DNA from: Streptosporangiaceae bacterium
GTDB taxonomy: Bacteria > Actinomycetota > Actinomycetes > Streptosporangiales > Streptosporangiaceae
Length of the DNA: 12,535 nucleotides
Assembly (NCBI GenBank): GCA_030045295.1
Contig: JASIGD010000154.1
Location: 1-12,535 of the forward strand
Direction: 5' to 3'
Positions 1 to 6,287 of this stretch are shown here, piece after piece (the stretch's first letter is position 1; every line of letters starts with the position of its first letter). Under the pieces are notes generated by a model. It was not told the DNA's origin. It did not search any database and saw nothing but the letters and a program-made list of their open reading frames with translations. A program made the position numbers and the translations under genes.

Positions 1-341
1 GGGGGAAGGGCGACTTCCGGCATCGGCCCGGGCTCCGCCCTCCCGGCGATCCTGGAGGCGGTGCCCGCGCCGCCTCCGCCCGCGAGCTGGCGCAGGCATT
101 CGTTCCGCGCGACCGCGTGCAGCCAGGCGCGAAGCCGGTCCGGGTCGCGGAGCCCCTGGAGCCGGGAGGTGGCGATGATGAAGGTGTCCCGCACGGCGCA
201 GGCCGCGTCATCCGGGGCAGCGGAGTCGGGCAGCACGAACCGGCAGTAGGCGTAGAGCGACGCGGCGTAACGGTCGTACACCTCGGCGAGCCCGCCCGGG
301 TCACCTGCGGCGATGGCCGCGACCAGCTGCCGGTCCTGCAT
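1..341 (-). CDS. ECF-type sigma factor, N-terminal part (cut by window edge)
   Basis: This is the first 113 residues of a sigma-70 family factor of the ECF type, which directs RNA polymerase core enzyme to a specific set of promoters. The translation starts MQDRQLVAAIAAGDPGGLAE and continues through VYDRYAASLYAYCRF to the helix block around residues 50-85 (RDTFIIATSRL, then LRDPDRLRAWLHAVARNECLR). That is sigma region 2, with the RAWL..VARN signature of the -10 binding helix. Residues 87-113 are Gly/Ala/Pro-rich linker, and region 4 lies beyond base 1. The ATG at 341 is chosen because the family motif begins right after it; only a weak TTAGG lies upstream. It sits 70 bp downstream of the histidine kinase on the same strand, so it could be read from that transcript or its own promoter. 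No anti-sigma factor is visible. Family assignment is firm; the regulon is unknown. Confidence 0.85.
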   Translation of the reverse strand, partial: MQDRQLVAAIAAGDPGGLAEVYDRYAASLYAYCRFVLPDSAAPDDAACAVRDTFIIATSRLQGLRDPDRLRAWLHAVARNECLRQLAGGGGAGTASRIAGRAEPGPMPEVALP

Positions 342-411
342 GCGCCTAACCGTAGTTCGCCGCCGTGTACTGCTCAGTCGGAACGACGCAACCGTTAGCG
401 GAGAGAAGCGA

Positions 412-1932
412 TCAGTTGTACGCGGGGTCCGGCTGCGGTGCCCGCTCCGCATCGTGGGAATCGTCGGAGAGCTGAGTCGGGGGACGGATCGGGATCCAGA
501 CCTGAACGCTGGTACCGGCCCCGGCCGCGGACCGGAGCATGGCGTGGCCGCCGTGCGCTGCGGCGATCGCCTGCACGATGGACAGGCCAAGACCGCTGCC
601 GTGGCCGCCGTTGCCGTCGGACCCGGTACCGCGGTAGAAGCGGTCGAAGGCGCGCGCCGCCGCCTCCTCGCTCATGCCCTGGCCCGCGTCGGTCACCTCG
701 AGCAGCGCGCCATCGCCGGCCGGGGCGAGCCGGACCGCGACCGGAGTGTCCGGCGCGGTGTGCTCCCGCACGTTGCCGAGCAGGTTCGCGAGCACCTGCC
801 GGAGCCGCGGCTCGTCCGCCACCACGATCAGGCGGGGCGGCATGGTAGCGCTGAGCGGCCGGTCCGGCTCGACCGCCTTGGCGTCGGCGACCGCGTCGCT
901 GACCAGTTCGGCCAGGTCGGTCTCGGTCAGGTCGAGGGAGGAGTCACGGTCCAGCCGGGCGAGCTCGAGCAGCTCGGCGACCAGGCTGGACATCCGGTCC
1001 GCTTCCTGCTCGATGCGCCGCATGGCGTTCGGCAGCCGGTCGGGACCGAGCGCGCCCTGCCGGTACAGCTCGGCGTAGCCGCGGATGGTAGTGAGCGGCG
1101 TGCGCAGCTCGTGCGAGGCGTCCGCGGCGAACTGGCGGACCTTCTGCTCAGACGCCCACCTGGCCCGGAAGGCCTGCTGGATCCGGTCCAGCATCGTGTT
1201 GATGGCCGCGGCCAGCCGGCCCGCCTCGGCGTGGTCGCCGGGGTCCGGCATCCGGGCGGTCAGGTCGCCCCGGCTGGTGATCATGTCGGCCGTGCTGGCC
1301 ATCCGGTCCAGCGGCGCGAGGCCGCGGCTGATCAGCCACCGGCCGCCCAGCGCGAGCAGCGCGAGCAGCACCGCGCCCGTGATCAGCTCGGCCAGGACCA
1401 GGCCGCGCACCTGGCTGCCCACGGCGCTATCTGGCCGCGCGATGACCAGCACGCCGCCCGTCGGCGACACCGGCACTACCCCGCCGCTGTGCGCCGTCTC
1501 CTTGGCGGTGACCAGCCGCCAGATCGCGGTCAGGGCCGGCCCGCCCGGCCGCGCGACGCTGAACAGCTCGCCTGACGGATACTGCGCCCTGAAGGCCAGT
1601 AGCGACCCCAGGCCGGTCAGGTTACCGAGCAGTCCCTGCAGTTCGGATGTTGCCGCCGACGGCGAGGACACCGGGGTCACCGACCGGGTCGCCAGGTCAA
1701 GGTAAGCGACCGCATAACCGCCCTGCAGGTCGCTGAGGGCGTTCAGCTTGACCCGGGTGGTGAGGACCAGCTCGGAATTGAACTGGTCCCGCTCGGAGGT
1801 CTCCAGGACCACCGTGGTGACCACGCCCATGACGATAAGGAACAGGGCGGTGATGGTGATGAGCCCGGCCAGCAACCGCGACCGCAGCGAAAGCCTGCTG
1901 CGTCCGCTCTTCTGCTGACGCGTGAGCCTCAT
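412..1932 (-). CDS. Sensor histidine kinase (HAMP, HisKA, HATPase_c)
   Basis: Membrane-bound histidine kinase of 506 aa, partner of the response regulator just upstream. Domains in order: a cytoplasmic basic start; TM1 at about 20-43; an extracytoplasmic sensor region at about 44-175 with no recognised fold; TM2 at about 176-200; a HAMP linker at about 201-255; a HisKA dimerisation domain with the phospho-acceptor in FAADASHELRTPL (His274); and a HATPase_c domain with N box (LANLLGNVREHT, Asn387), G1 box (DAGQG, 415-419), F box (FDRFYRG) and G2 box (GSGLGL, 445-450). All catalytic boxes are intact. The start ATG overlaps the response regulator stop as ATGA, so translation is probably coupled. 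The layout matches the TrcS/TcrY/MtrB-like class of actinobacterial sensors; the signal sensed cannot be read from sequence. The C-terminal 20 residues are polar and probably disordered. Confidence 0.95.
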   Translation of the reverse strand: MRLTRQQKSGRSRLSLRSRLLAGLITITALFLIVMGVVTTVVLETSERDQFNSELVLTTRVKLNALSDLQGGYAVAYLDLATRSVTPVSSPSAATSELQGLLGNLTGLGSLLAFRAQYPSGELFSVARPGGPALTAIWRLVTAKETAHSGGVVPVSPTGGVLVIARPDSAVGSQVRGLVLAELITGAVLLALLALGGRWLISRGLAPLDRMASTADMITSRGDLTARMPDPGDHAEAGRLAAAINTMLDRIQQAFRARWASEQKVRQFAADASHELRTPLTTIRGYAELYRQGALGPDRLPNAMRRIEQEADRMSSLVAELLELARLDRDSSLDLTETDLAELVSDAVADAKAVEPDRPLSATMPPRLIVVADEPRLRQVLANLLGNVREHTAPDTPVAVRLAPAGDGALLEVTDAGQGMSEEAAARAFDRFYRGTGSDGNGGHGSGLGLSIVQAIAAAHGGHAMLRSAAGAGTSVQVWIPIRPPTQLSDDSHDAERAPQPDPAYN

Positions 1933-2666
1933 CTGCTGGCGCGTTCGGTTTCCGGCGGCAGCCTCAGGCTGTACCCGACGCCGCGCTGGGTGTGGATCAG
2001 CGGTGGGCCGAGCGGGTCGAGCTTACGGCGCAGGTAGCTGACGTAGGTCTCCACGACCTGCGACTGGCCGGCGAACTCCCAGCCCCACACGTTCTCCAGC
2101 AGCTGCTGCCTGGTGAGCATCCGTCCCTGGTTCCGCATCAAGTAGGCGAGCAGCCGGAACTCCGTCGGCGAAAGCTCGACCTGAGTCCCGCCGCGGCGCA
2201 CGATCCAGTGCTCTTCATCGAGCTCGAGGTCGCCCACCTGCAACAGGGCGCCGTCGCCCGGCTCGGCGCCGTCTTCGGGCACGCGCGTGGTCCGGCGCAG
2301 CACCGCTCTGACCCGGGCCACCAGCGCCTCGACGGAGAACGGCTTGGTCACGTAGTCGTCGCCGCCGAGCGTGAGCCCGCGGATGGTGTCGGAGGTGGTG
2401 TCCCGCGCGGTCAGGAAGATGACCGGGACGTCGTTGCCGTCCGCGCGCAGCGCGCGGCAGACCTCGAAGCCGTCCATGTCGGGCAGCATCACGTCGAGGA
2501 TCATCAGGTCCGGCTGGTAGGTCTGCACCTGGCGCAGCGCATCCTTGCCGCCGGCGCTGACCGCGACCGCGCAGCCGTGGAACTTCAGCGCGACCTCGAC
2601 GAGCTCGCGGATGTTCGGCTCGTCGTCGACAACGAGCACCTTGGGGATACGGTCACCGTCTGCCAT
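1929..2666 (-). CDS. OmpR/PhoB-family response regulator
   Basis: DNA-binding response regulator of 245 aa. The receiver domain (about 8-125) shows the acidic pair Asp14-Asp15, phospho-acceptor Asp58 in MILDVMLPDMDGFEV, switch Thr87 (FLTA) and Lys108 (VTKPF). A linker rich in Gly and Glu (about 127-145) leads to a winged-helix effector domain (about 146-236), with the family hallmarks LSPTEFRLLAYLMRN, VVETYVSYLRRKLD and a final HTQRGVGYSLR. It closely resembles the actinobacterial TrcR/TcrX group. It is phosphorylated by the kinase encoded immediately downstream (4-bp ATGA overlap). The start at 2666 gives the usual receiver length, with weak GTGAGA as ribosome site. A promoter-like TATGCT lies 23 bp upstream, so it need not depend on readthrough from the DUF5666-like gene. 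The likely target is that neighbouring gene or its own operon; this is inference. Confidence 0.96.
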   Translation of the reverse strand: MADGDRIPKVLVVDDEPNIRELVEVALKFHGCAVAVSAGGKDALRQVQTYQPDLMILDVMLPDMDGFEVCRALRADGNDVPVIFLTARDTTSDTIRGLTLGGDDYVTKPFSVEALVARVRAVLRRTTRVPEDGAEPGDGALLQVGDLELDEEHWIVRRGGTQVELSPTEFRLLAYLMRNQGRMLTRQQLLENVWGWEFAGQSQVVETYVSYLRRKLDPLGPPLIHTQRGVGYSLRLPPETERASR

Positions 2667-2688
2667 GGCATCTCACGTTTCATTGTCC

Positions 2689-2715
2689 AGCATAGAAGCA
2701 CCCTGGGGTGTGCAA
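2689..2715 (-). promoter_or_regulatory. Candidate promoter of the response regulator-kinase operon
   Basis: Read on the minus strand, TTGCAC is followed after 15 bases by TATGCT, which lies 22 bases before the response regulator ATG. The -10 is good for a primary-sigma promoter but the spacer is short, so the -35 assignment is uncertain. Without it the two genes would have to be read through the hairpin at 2722-2751. Confidence 0.4.
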
Positions 2716-2721
2716 CATGAC

Positions 2722-2751
2722 GCGGCGCGCCTGAGGCCAGAAGCGCGCCGC
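2722..2751 (-). terminator. GC-rich hairpin after the DUF5666-like gene
   Basis: A perfect 9-bp inverted repeat (GCGGCGCGC and its complement) surrounds a 12-base loop, starting 16 bases after the stop codon of the DUF5666-like gene. No U-run follows on the minus strand, so it is a weak or factor-dependent terminator, or a partial attenuator separating that gene from the two-component genes. Confidence 0.45.
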
Positions 2752-2766
2752 CGCATGCGTGATCGG

Positions 2767-3435
2767 TTAGCTCACTGATGTTCCTGCCGGGCTCGAGGAG
2801 GAACCGGATCCTGACGGGGTGGAGCCAGATCCGGCCGGCCTGATGACGATCAGCCGGGCATCCCTGGCCCCGTTCACGACCGGGCCTCCGGCGAACACGG
2901 TCTCGCCCGGTGACAGCGCGCCGGTCGTGGTCTTGCTGCCGTTCTGCCTGACCACCGTGTCGCTCACGATCAGCCAGGTCCAGGTCGTGCCGTCGGGGGC
3001 GGTGACCACGACGTCGTTTCCGCTCACCGACTGGATCGCGCCGCGTTCGAAGGCGAGCGTGTGGAAGCCGGTCTTGTTGTGGTAGGTGAATTCGCCATGC
3101 ACGCCGCCGAGGGCGCGCAGCCGCGCGAGCGCCCGCCTGATGCGTGGCCACGACGCGGCGGGCGCGGTGCTGCTCGCGGTGTTGAGCTCGGAGTTCAGCA
3201 TCGTTCCCTGAGCCTGGCTGGCCGCGGGCGCCGTGCTGGCCGCGGGCGTGGTGCTGGCGACGGGGGCGGAACCGCCGGACATCGCCAGCGCGATCACGCC
3301 GCCGGCCAGGAAGCCGGCCAGCGTGATGCCGACGCCCCAGCCGAGCAGCCACTTCTTGCGGGATCGCGTCGAAGGGTCGGTTGAGCCCGCCGGGACGGTG
3401 CTGTCCCCGGCTGGCGTGTCATACATGTTGTTCAT
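2767..3435 (-). CDS. Membrane-anchored DUF5666-like protein upstream of the two-component system
   Basis: About 222 aa. A short cytoplasmic segment ends in basic RSRKKW, followed by one transmembrane helix (about 30-52), an Ala/Ser/Thr/Pro-rich stalk (about 54-95) and a helical stretch (WPRIRRALARLRALGG). An extracytoplasmic beta-rich domain (about 112-200: HGEFTYHNK, FERGAIQSVSGNDVVVTAPDGTTWTW, DTVVRQNG, GETVFAGGP) is DUF5666-like, and the tail is low-complexity Ser/Gly. DUF5666 has no established activity; position suggests a sensed or regulated envelope component of the adjacent kinase. The start is uncertain. ATG 3549 has a good ribosome site (TAGGA) but adds 38 codons with clearly lower GC3 than the body and containing a perfect palindrome. 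ATG 3435 and ATG 3426 follow a TACCGT -10 by a few bases, fitting leaderless or near-leaderless expression. I prefer 3435/3426. Confidence 0.75.
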   Translation of the reverse strand: MNNMYDTPAGDSTVPAGSTDPSTRSRKKWLLGWGVGITLAGFLAGGVIALAMSGGSAPVASTTPAASTAPAASQAQGTMLNSELNTASSTAPAASWPRIRRALARLRALGGVHGEFTYHNKTGFHTLAFERGAIQSVSGNDVVVTAPDGTTWTWLIVSDTVVRQNGSKTTTGALSPGETVFAGGPVVNGARDARLIVIRPAGSGSTPSGSGSSSSPAGTSVS

Positions 3436-3436
3436 G

Positions 3437-3442
3437 ACGGTA
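3437..3442 (-). promoter_or_regulatory. Possible -10 element of the DUF5666-like gene
   Basis: TACCGT on the minus strand fits the actinobacterial TANNNT -10 pattern and ends one base before ATG 3435 and 10 bases before ATG 3426. Transcription would begin at or just before the second ATG, giving a leaderless or near-leaderless message. No clear -35 is visible, as is common for promoters driven by OmpR-type activators. Confidence 0.35.
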
Positions 3443-3474
3443 AGGGTGGGCCGCGGGTCTTGGACGTCCCCCGG

Positions 3475-3496
3475 CTCAGGCTGAACGCAGCCTGAG
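3475..3496. promoter_or_regulatory. Perfect 22-bp palindrome upstream of the DUF5666-like gene
   Basis: CTCAGGCTG and CAGCCTGAG form exact inverted arms around a 4-base centre, about 35 bp upstream of the TACCGT -10. It could be a dyad operator for the neighbouring regulator, or a hairpin ending the nucleoside hydrolase transcript, whose stop codon is 73 bp away. No U-tract follows, so an operator role is at least as likely. Confidence 0.5.
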
Positions 3497-3569
3497 AGTG
3501 ATCCGCGAATAAGCTGTCGGCCGGCTTCACGGTACCGGGGAGCGCTCATGGTTTTCCTAGCCGAGCTGG

Positions 3570-4505
3570 TCAAAGGCGCATGGCCTGGGCCACCCGGCGG
3601 TAGGCGCCGAGCGTCAGCTCCCAGAAGCCTTCGACGTCAATGTCCATCGCGACCCTGGCGTTGCCGCCGGCCACGCCGGGCGCCTCGAAGTCGGTGACCG
3701 TCATCCCGGAGGTCAGCTGCCCGGTGGTCTCCACGTCGACCTGAGCCGAGACCAGCCCGAACAGCTCAGGCCGCGCGATCCAGGCCACCGCGCAGACGTC
3801 ATGCACCGGCGGTCCGGCCCCCTCGCTGACCGACCGGTACTGCTCGAGGGCCGGCAGCAGCAACTCGGTGCCGAGCGGTCCGAGGTCGCGCATCCGCTGC
3901 ATCACCGCCGCGTCGGCCCCGGTCCGCAGGGTCACGTCCAGCCCCACCATGATGACGGTCCAGCCGGCCCGGAACACCACCGCCGCGGCCTCCGGGTCGG
4001 CCCAGATGTTGAACTCAGCGGCGGGCGTGGTGTTCCCGCGGCCCGTCGACCCGCCCATGATCACGAATTCGCGGACCCAGCCGGCCAGCCGCGGCTCACG
4101 CAGCACGGCCAGCGCGATGTTGGTCAGCGGGCCGGTCGCGACCAGCGTGATCTCGCCGGGGGCGGCCCGTACGGTGTCGATGATGTAGTCGATGGCGTGC
4201 CCGGCGGCCGGGCTGGTCACCGGCGGCGGCAGGGTGGCGCCGCCCAGTCCCGAGTCGCCGTGCACATCCCGGGCGTCCAGCATCGGCCGCAGCAGCGGCC
4301 CGGCGCAGCCCGCGGTCACCGGTATCCCGGCGGCGCCGATGAATTCGCACACCGCGAGCGCGTTCTCCGTGGTTTGGGCCAGCCCGACGTTACCCGCGAC
4401 CGTGGTGATGCCGAGCAGGTCAATCCCGGGGTCCCCGTGCGCGAACGCGATCGCGAGCGCGTCGTCGATCCCTGGGTCGCAGTCGAGGATGATTCTCGTG
4501 GACAT
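3570..4505 (-). CDS. Nucleoside hydrolase, inosine/uridine-preferring type
   Basis: A ribonucleoside N-glycosidase of 311 aa that hydrolyses the base-ribose bond in purine or pyrimidine salvage; probably cytoplasmic, since no signal peptide is seen. The N terminus has the signature calcium-binding cluster IILDCDPGIDDALA (Asp8, Asp10, Asp14, Asp15). Further family residues are visible: TTVAGN (Asn39), HGDSGLGG (His82-Asp84), VATGPLTNIA (Thr124, Asn129), EFNIWADPEAA (Glu164, Asn166, Asp170) and the C-terminal catalytic PPVHDVCAV (His235, Asp236). Length is normal and all calcium and ribose ligands appear intact. Substrate choice among inosine, uridine and others cannot be read. The start ATG is the only one compatible with the N-terminal Asp motif. 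It is divergent from glyA across 116 bp. The downstream DUF5666-like gene is close, but a palindrome lies between. Confidence 0.93.
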   Translation of the reverse strand: MSTRIILDCDPGIDDALAIAFAHGDPGIDLLGITTVAGNVGLAQTTENALAVCEFIGAAGIPVTAGCAGPLLRPMLDARDVHGDSGLGGATLPPPVTSPAAGHAIDYIIDTVRAAPGEITLVATGPLTNIALAVLREPRLAGWVREFVIMGGSTGRGNTTPAAEFNIWADPEAAAVVFRAGWTVIMVGLDVTLRTGADAAVMQRMRDLGPLGTELLLPALEQYRSVSEGAGPPVHDVCAVAWIARPELFGLVSAQVDVETTGQLTSGMTVTDFEAPGVAGGNARVAMDIDVEGFWELTLGAYRRVAQAMRL

Positions 4506-4570
4506 GTCCGACCCCGTCTCTTGTGGTGTTCCCCGACGAAGGTACCGAACGATCCTTGGTGCGTGCCCCC

Positions 4571-4614
4571 GTGACCTGCGTGCGCCTCGGTGTGTAGCCT
4601 CATCAGCGAGGAGG
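4571..4614 (+). promoter_or_regulatory. Candidate glyA promoter and ribosome binding site
   Basis: GTGACC (4571-4576) and TAGCCT (4595-4600) are separated by 18 bases and resemble a primary-sigma promoter with a weak -35. A strong Shine-Dalgarno GAGGAGG (4608-4614) lies 7 bases before the ATG at 4622, fixing that start. The leader would be under 20 bases, leaving no room for a riboswitch. Confidence 0.45.
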
Positions 4615-4621
4615 TCCTGTC

Positions 4622-5887
4622 ATGCACAACCCGCCCATCCCGAACGTCGAGAGCTCCGATCCCGAGATCGCCGTGCTCATCCAGGACGAGGCCCGCAGGC
4701 AGCACGACAAGGCCCGGCTGATCCCGTCGGAGAACTACGTGTCGGTGGCCGTGCTCGAGGCGTCCGGCAGCGTGCTGACCAACAAGTACTCCGAGGGCTA
4801 CCCCGGCCGCCGCTACTACGAGGGACAGCAGTTCATCGACCAGGTCGAGACGATAGCCAGGGACCGGGCGAAGGCGCTGTTCGGAGTCGACCACGCCAAC
4901 GTGCAGCCGTATTCCGGCTCGCCCGCGAACCTCGCCGTCTACCTGGCGTTCTGCCAGCCGGGGGACACCATCATGGGCATGGCGCTCCCCATGGGGGGCC
5001 ACCTCACGCACGGCTGGTCCGTCTCGGCGACCGGCAAGTGGTTCCACGCCGTCCAGTACGGGGTGCGTCACGACACCGGCCGCGTCGACCTGGACGAGGT
5101 CCGCGACCTGGCGCTCAAGGAGCGGCCCAAGATCATCTTCTGCGGCGGCACCGCGATCCCGCGGACGATCGACTTCCCGGCCTTCGCCGCCATCGCCGCC
5201 GACGCCGGGGCGATCCTCATCGCCGACATCGCGCACATCGCCGGGCTGATCGCGGGCGGCGCGCACCCATCGCCCGTCGGGTACGCCCCCGTGATCACCA
5301 CGACCACGCACAAGACGCTCCGGGGCCCGCGCGGCGCGATGATCATGTCCACCGCCGAATACGCCTCCGCCCTGGACCGGGCCGTGTTCCCGGGCCTGCA
5401 GGGCGGTCCGCACAACCAGACGACGGCCGCGATCGCGGTGGCGCTGCACGAGGCCGCCCGACCCGAGTTCCGCGACTACGCCCACCAGGTCGTCAAGAAC
5501 GCGAAGGCGCTGGCCGACGCGCTGCTGTCCCGCGGCTACGACCTGGTCTCCGGCGGCACGGACAACCACCTGATCCTGATCGACCTCACCTCGAAGGGCA
5601 TCGGCGGCAAGCCCGCCGCCAAGGCACTGGACCGGGCCGGCATCGAGACGAACTACAACACGGTGCCCTTCGACCAGCGCAAGCCGTTCGACCCGTCGGG
5701 CCTGCGGATCGGCACCCCCGCGATCACCACCCGCGGCCTGCGCGAGGAGCACATGACGCCGATCGCCGCCTGGATGGACGAGGCCATCACCGCCGCCACC
5801 AAGGACGACGAGGCGGTACTCGAGCGCATCGCCGCCGAGGTCCGCGAAATGCTGGCGTCCTTCCCCTCTCCCGGCTGGATCCCGTAA
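4622..5887 (+). CDS. glyA: Serine hydroxymethyltransferase
   Basis: PLP enzyme of 421 aa that interconverts serine plus tetrahydrofolate with glycine plus 5,10-methylene-tetrahydrofolate, the main source of one-carbon units. Family landmarks in order: LIPSENYVS (33-41); NKYSEGYPGRRYYEGQ (54-69); VQPYSGSPANLAVY, phosphate and PLP contacts near 98-103; ADIAHIAGLIAGG (Asp202, His205); PLP lysine in TTTTHKTLRGPRG (Lys231); GGPHNQ; and LRIGTPAITTRG (361-372). Length is normal. The segment GGTAIPRTIDF, where many bacterial GlyA proteins have G.SAYPR..DF, suggests a divergent lineage or paralogue, but all catalytic positions are kept. A GAGGAGG site 7 bases upstream sets the start. The link to the divergent nucleoside hydrolase may be metabolic (one-carbon units feed purine synthesis), though that is only suggestive. 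Confidence 0.96.
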   Translation: MHNPPIPNVESSDPEIAVLIQDEARRQHDKARLIPSENYVSVAVLEASGSVLTNKYSEGYPGRRYYEGQQFIDQVETIARDRAKALFGVDHANVQPYSGSPANLAVYLAFCQPGDTIMGMALPMGGHLTHGWSVSATGKWFHAVQYGVRHDTGRVDLDEVRDLALKERPKIIFCGGTAIPRTIDFPAFAAIAADAGAILIADIAHIAGLIAGGAHPSPVGYAPVITTTTHKTLRGPRGAMIMSTAEYASALDRAVFPGLQGGPHNQTTAAIAVALHEAARPEFRDYAHQVVKNAKALADALLSRGYDLVSGGTDNHLILIDLTSKGIGGKPAAKALDRAGIETNYNTVPFDQRKPFDPSGLRIGTPAITTRGLREEHMTPIAAWMDEAITAATKDDEAVLERIAAEVREMLASFPSPGWIP

Positions 5888-5946
5888 GAACCCATAAGCC
5901 GGTCCCGGCACTGGTCAGCATCGGCCACAGGTGAGAAAATGCGGTC

Positions 5947-6279
5947 ATGGGCGATAACAATGATCATCCGGCCCGGCAGTTCCTCGCGGCCTGGCAGGCG
6001 GCTAAGGACGCCCTGAACGAGTGGAGTCAGCGGATCTCCTCCGCCACCACCGAGGCCCGGGACAAACTCGAGCCGGCGATCCAGGCCGCGGTCGAGGCCG
6101 GCAAGGCCACCCTGTCCGGAGACTGGCGGGCCTGCCGTTGCCCGTGCGGCACGGCACACCCGGACGACAAGGGCGTATGTGACGGCAAGGCGGTCCTGAC
6201 CCGCCGGCTCAACGGCGCGGACGTATCGCTGTGCGCGCCGTGCGCGGTGGCCCAGGGCGTCGCGGAGCTGCCGAGTTAA
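5947..6279 (+). CDS. Small cysteine-rich protein, probable zinc-binding C-terminus
   Basis: Uncharacterised 110-aa protein. The N-terminal half (about 7-58) is predicted helical and amphipathic (FLAAWQAAKDALNEW, then TEARDKLEPAIQAAVEAG). The C-terminal half has six cysteines at 63, 65, 67, 78, 96 and 99, in WRACRCPCG, GVCDGKAV and SLCAPCA. The spacing suggests a zinc knuckle: the pair C96-C99 plus two of the upstream cysteines make a plausible tetrahedral site, with two to spare. I do not recognise a family with known function. AGGTGAG about 11 bases before the ATG serves as ribosome site. It lies 59 bp after glyA on the same strand, so co-transcription is possible. Its stop is 8 bp from that of the convergent lipoprotein gene. 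GC3 is normal for the window, supporting a real gene. Confidence 0.8.
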   Translation: MGDNNDHPARQFLAAWQAAKDALNEWSQRISSATTEARDKLEPAIQAAVEAGKATLSGDWRACRCPCGTAHPDDKGVCDGKAVLTRRLNGADVSLCAPCAVAQGVAELPS

Positions 6280-6287
6280 GGCGGTCC

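Noticed and set aside
313..1575. 420-codon plus-strand frame opposite the histidine kinase
   Set aside because: The kinase on the other strand has all catalytic boxes. This frame is Arg/Gly/His/Pro-rich shadow sequence.
1992..2720. 242-codon plus-strand frame opposite the response regulator
   Set aside because: It mirrors a well-defined OmpR-type gene and has no recognisable domain.
5898..5909. GCCGG/CCGGC hairpin after glyA as a terminator
   Set aside because: The stem is only 4-5 bp with a 2-4 base loop and no U-run.
4316..5911. Long open frame (531 codons) on the minus strand across glyA
   Set aside because: It is antisense to a certain glyA gene and arises from high GC3. The translation is Arg/Gly/Val-rich with no family motif. 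It also runs into the nucleoside hydrolase region in another frame.
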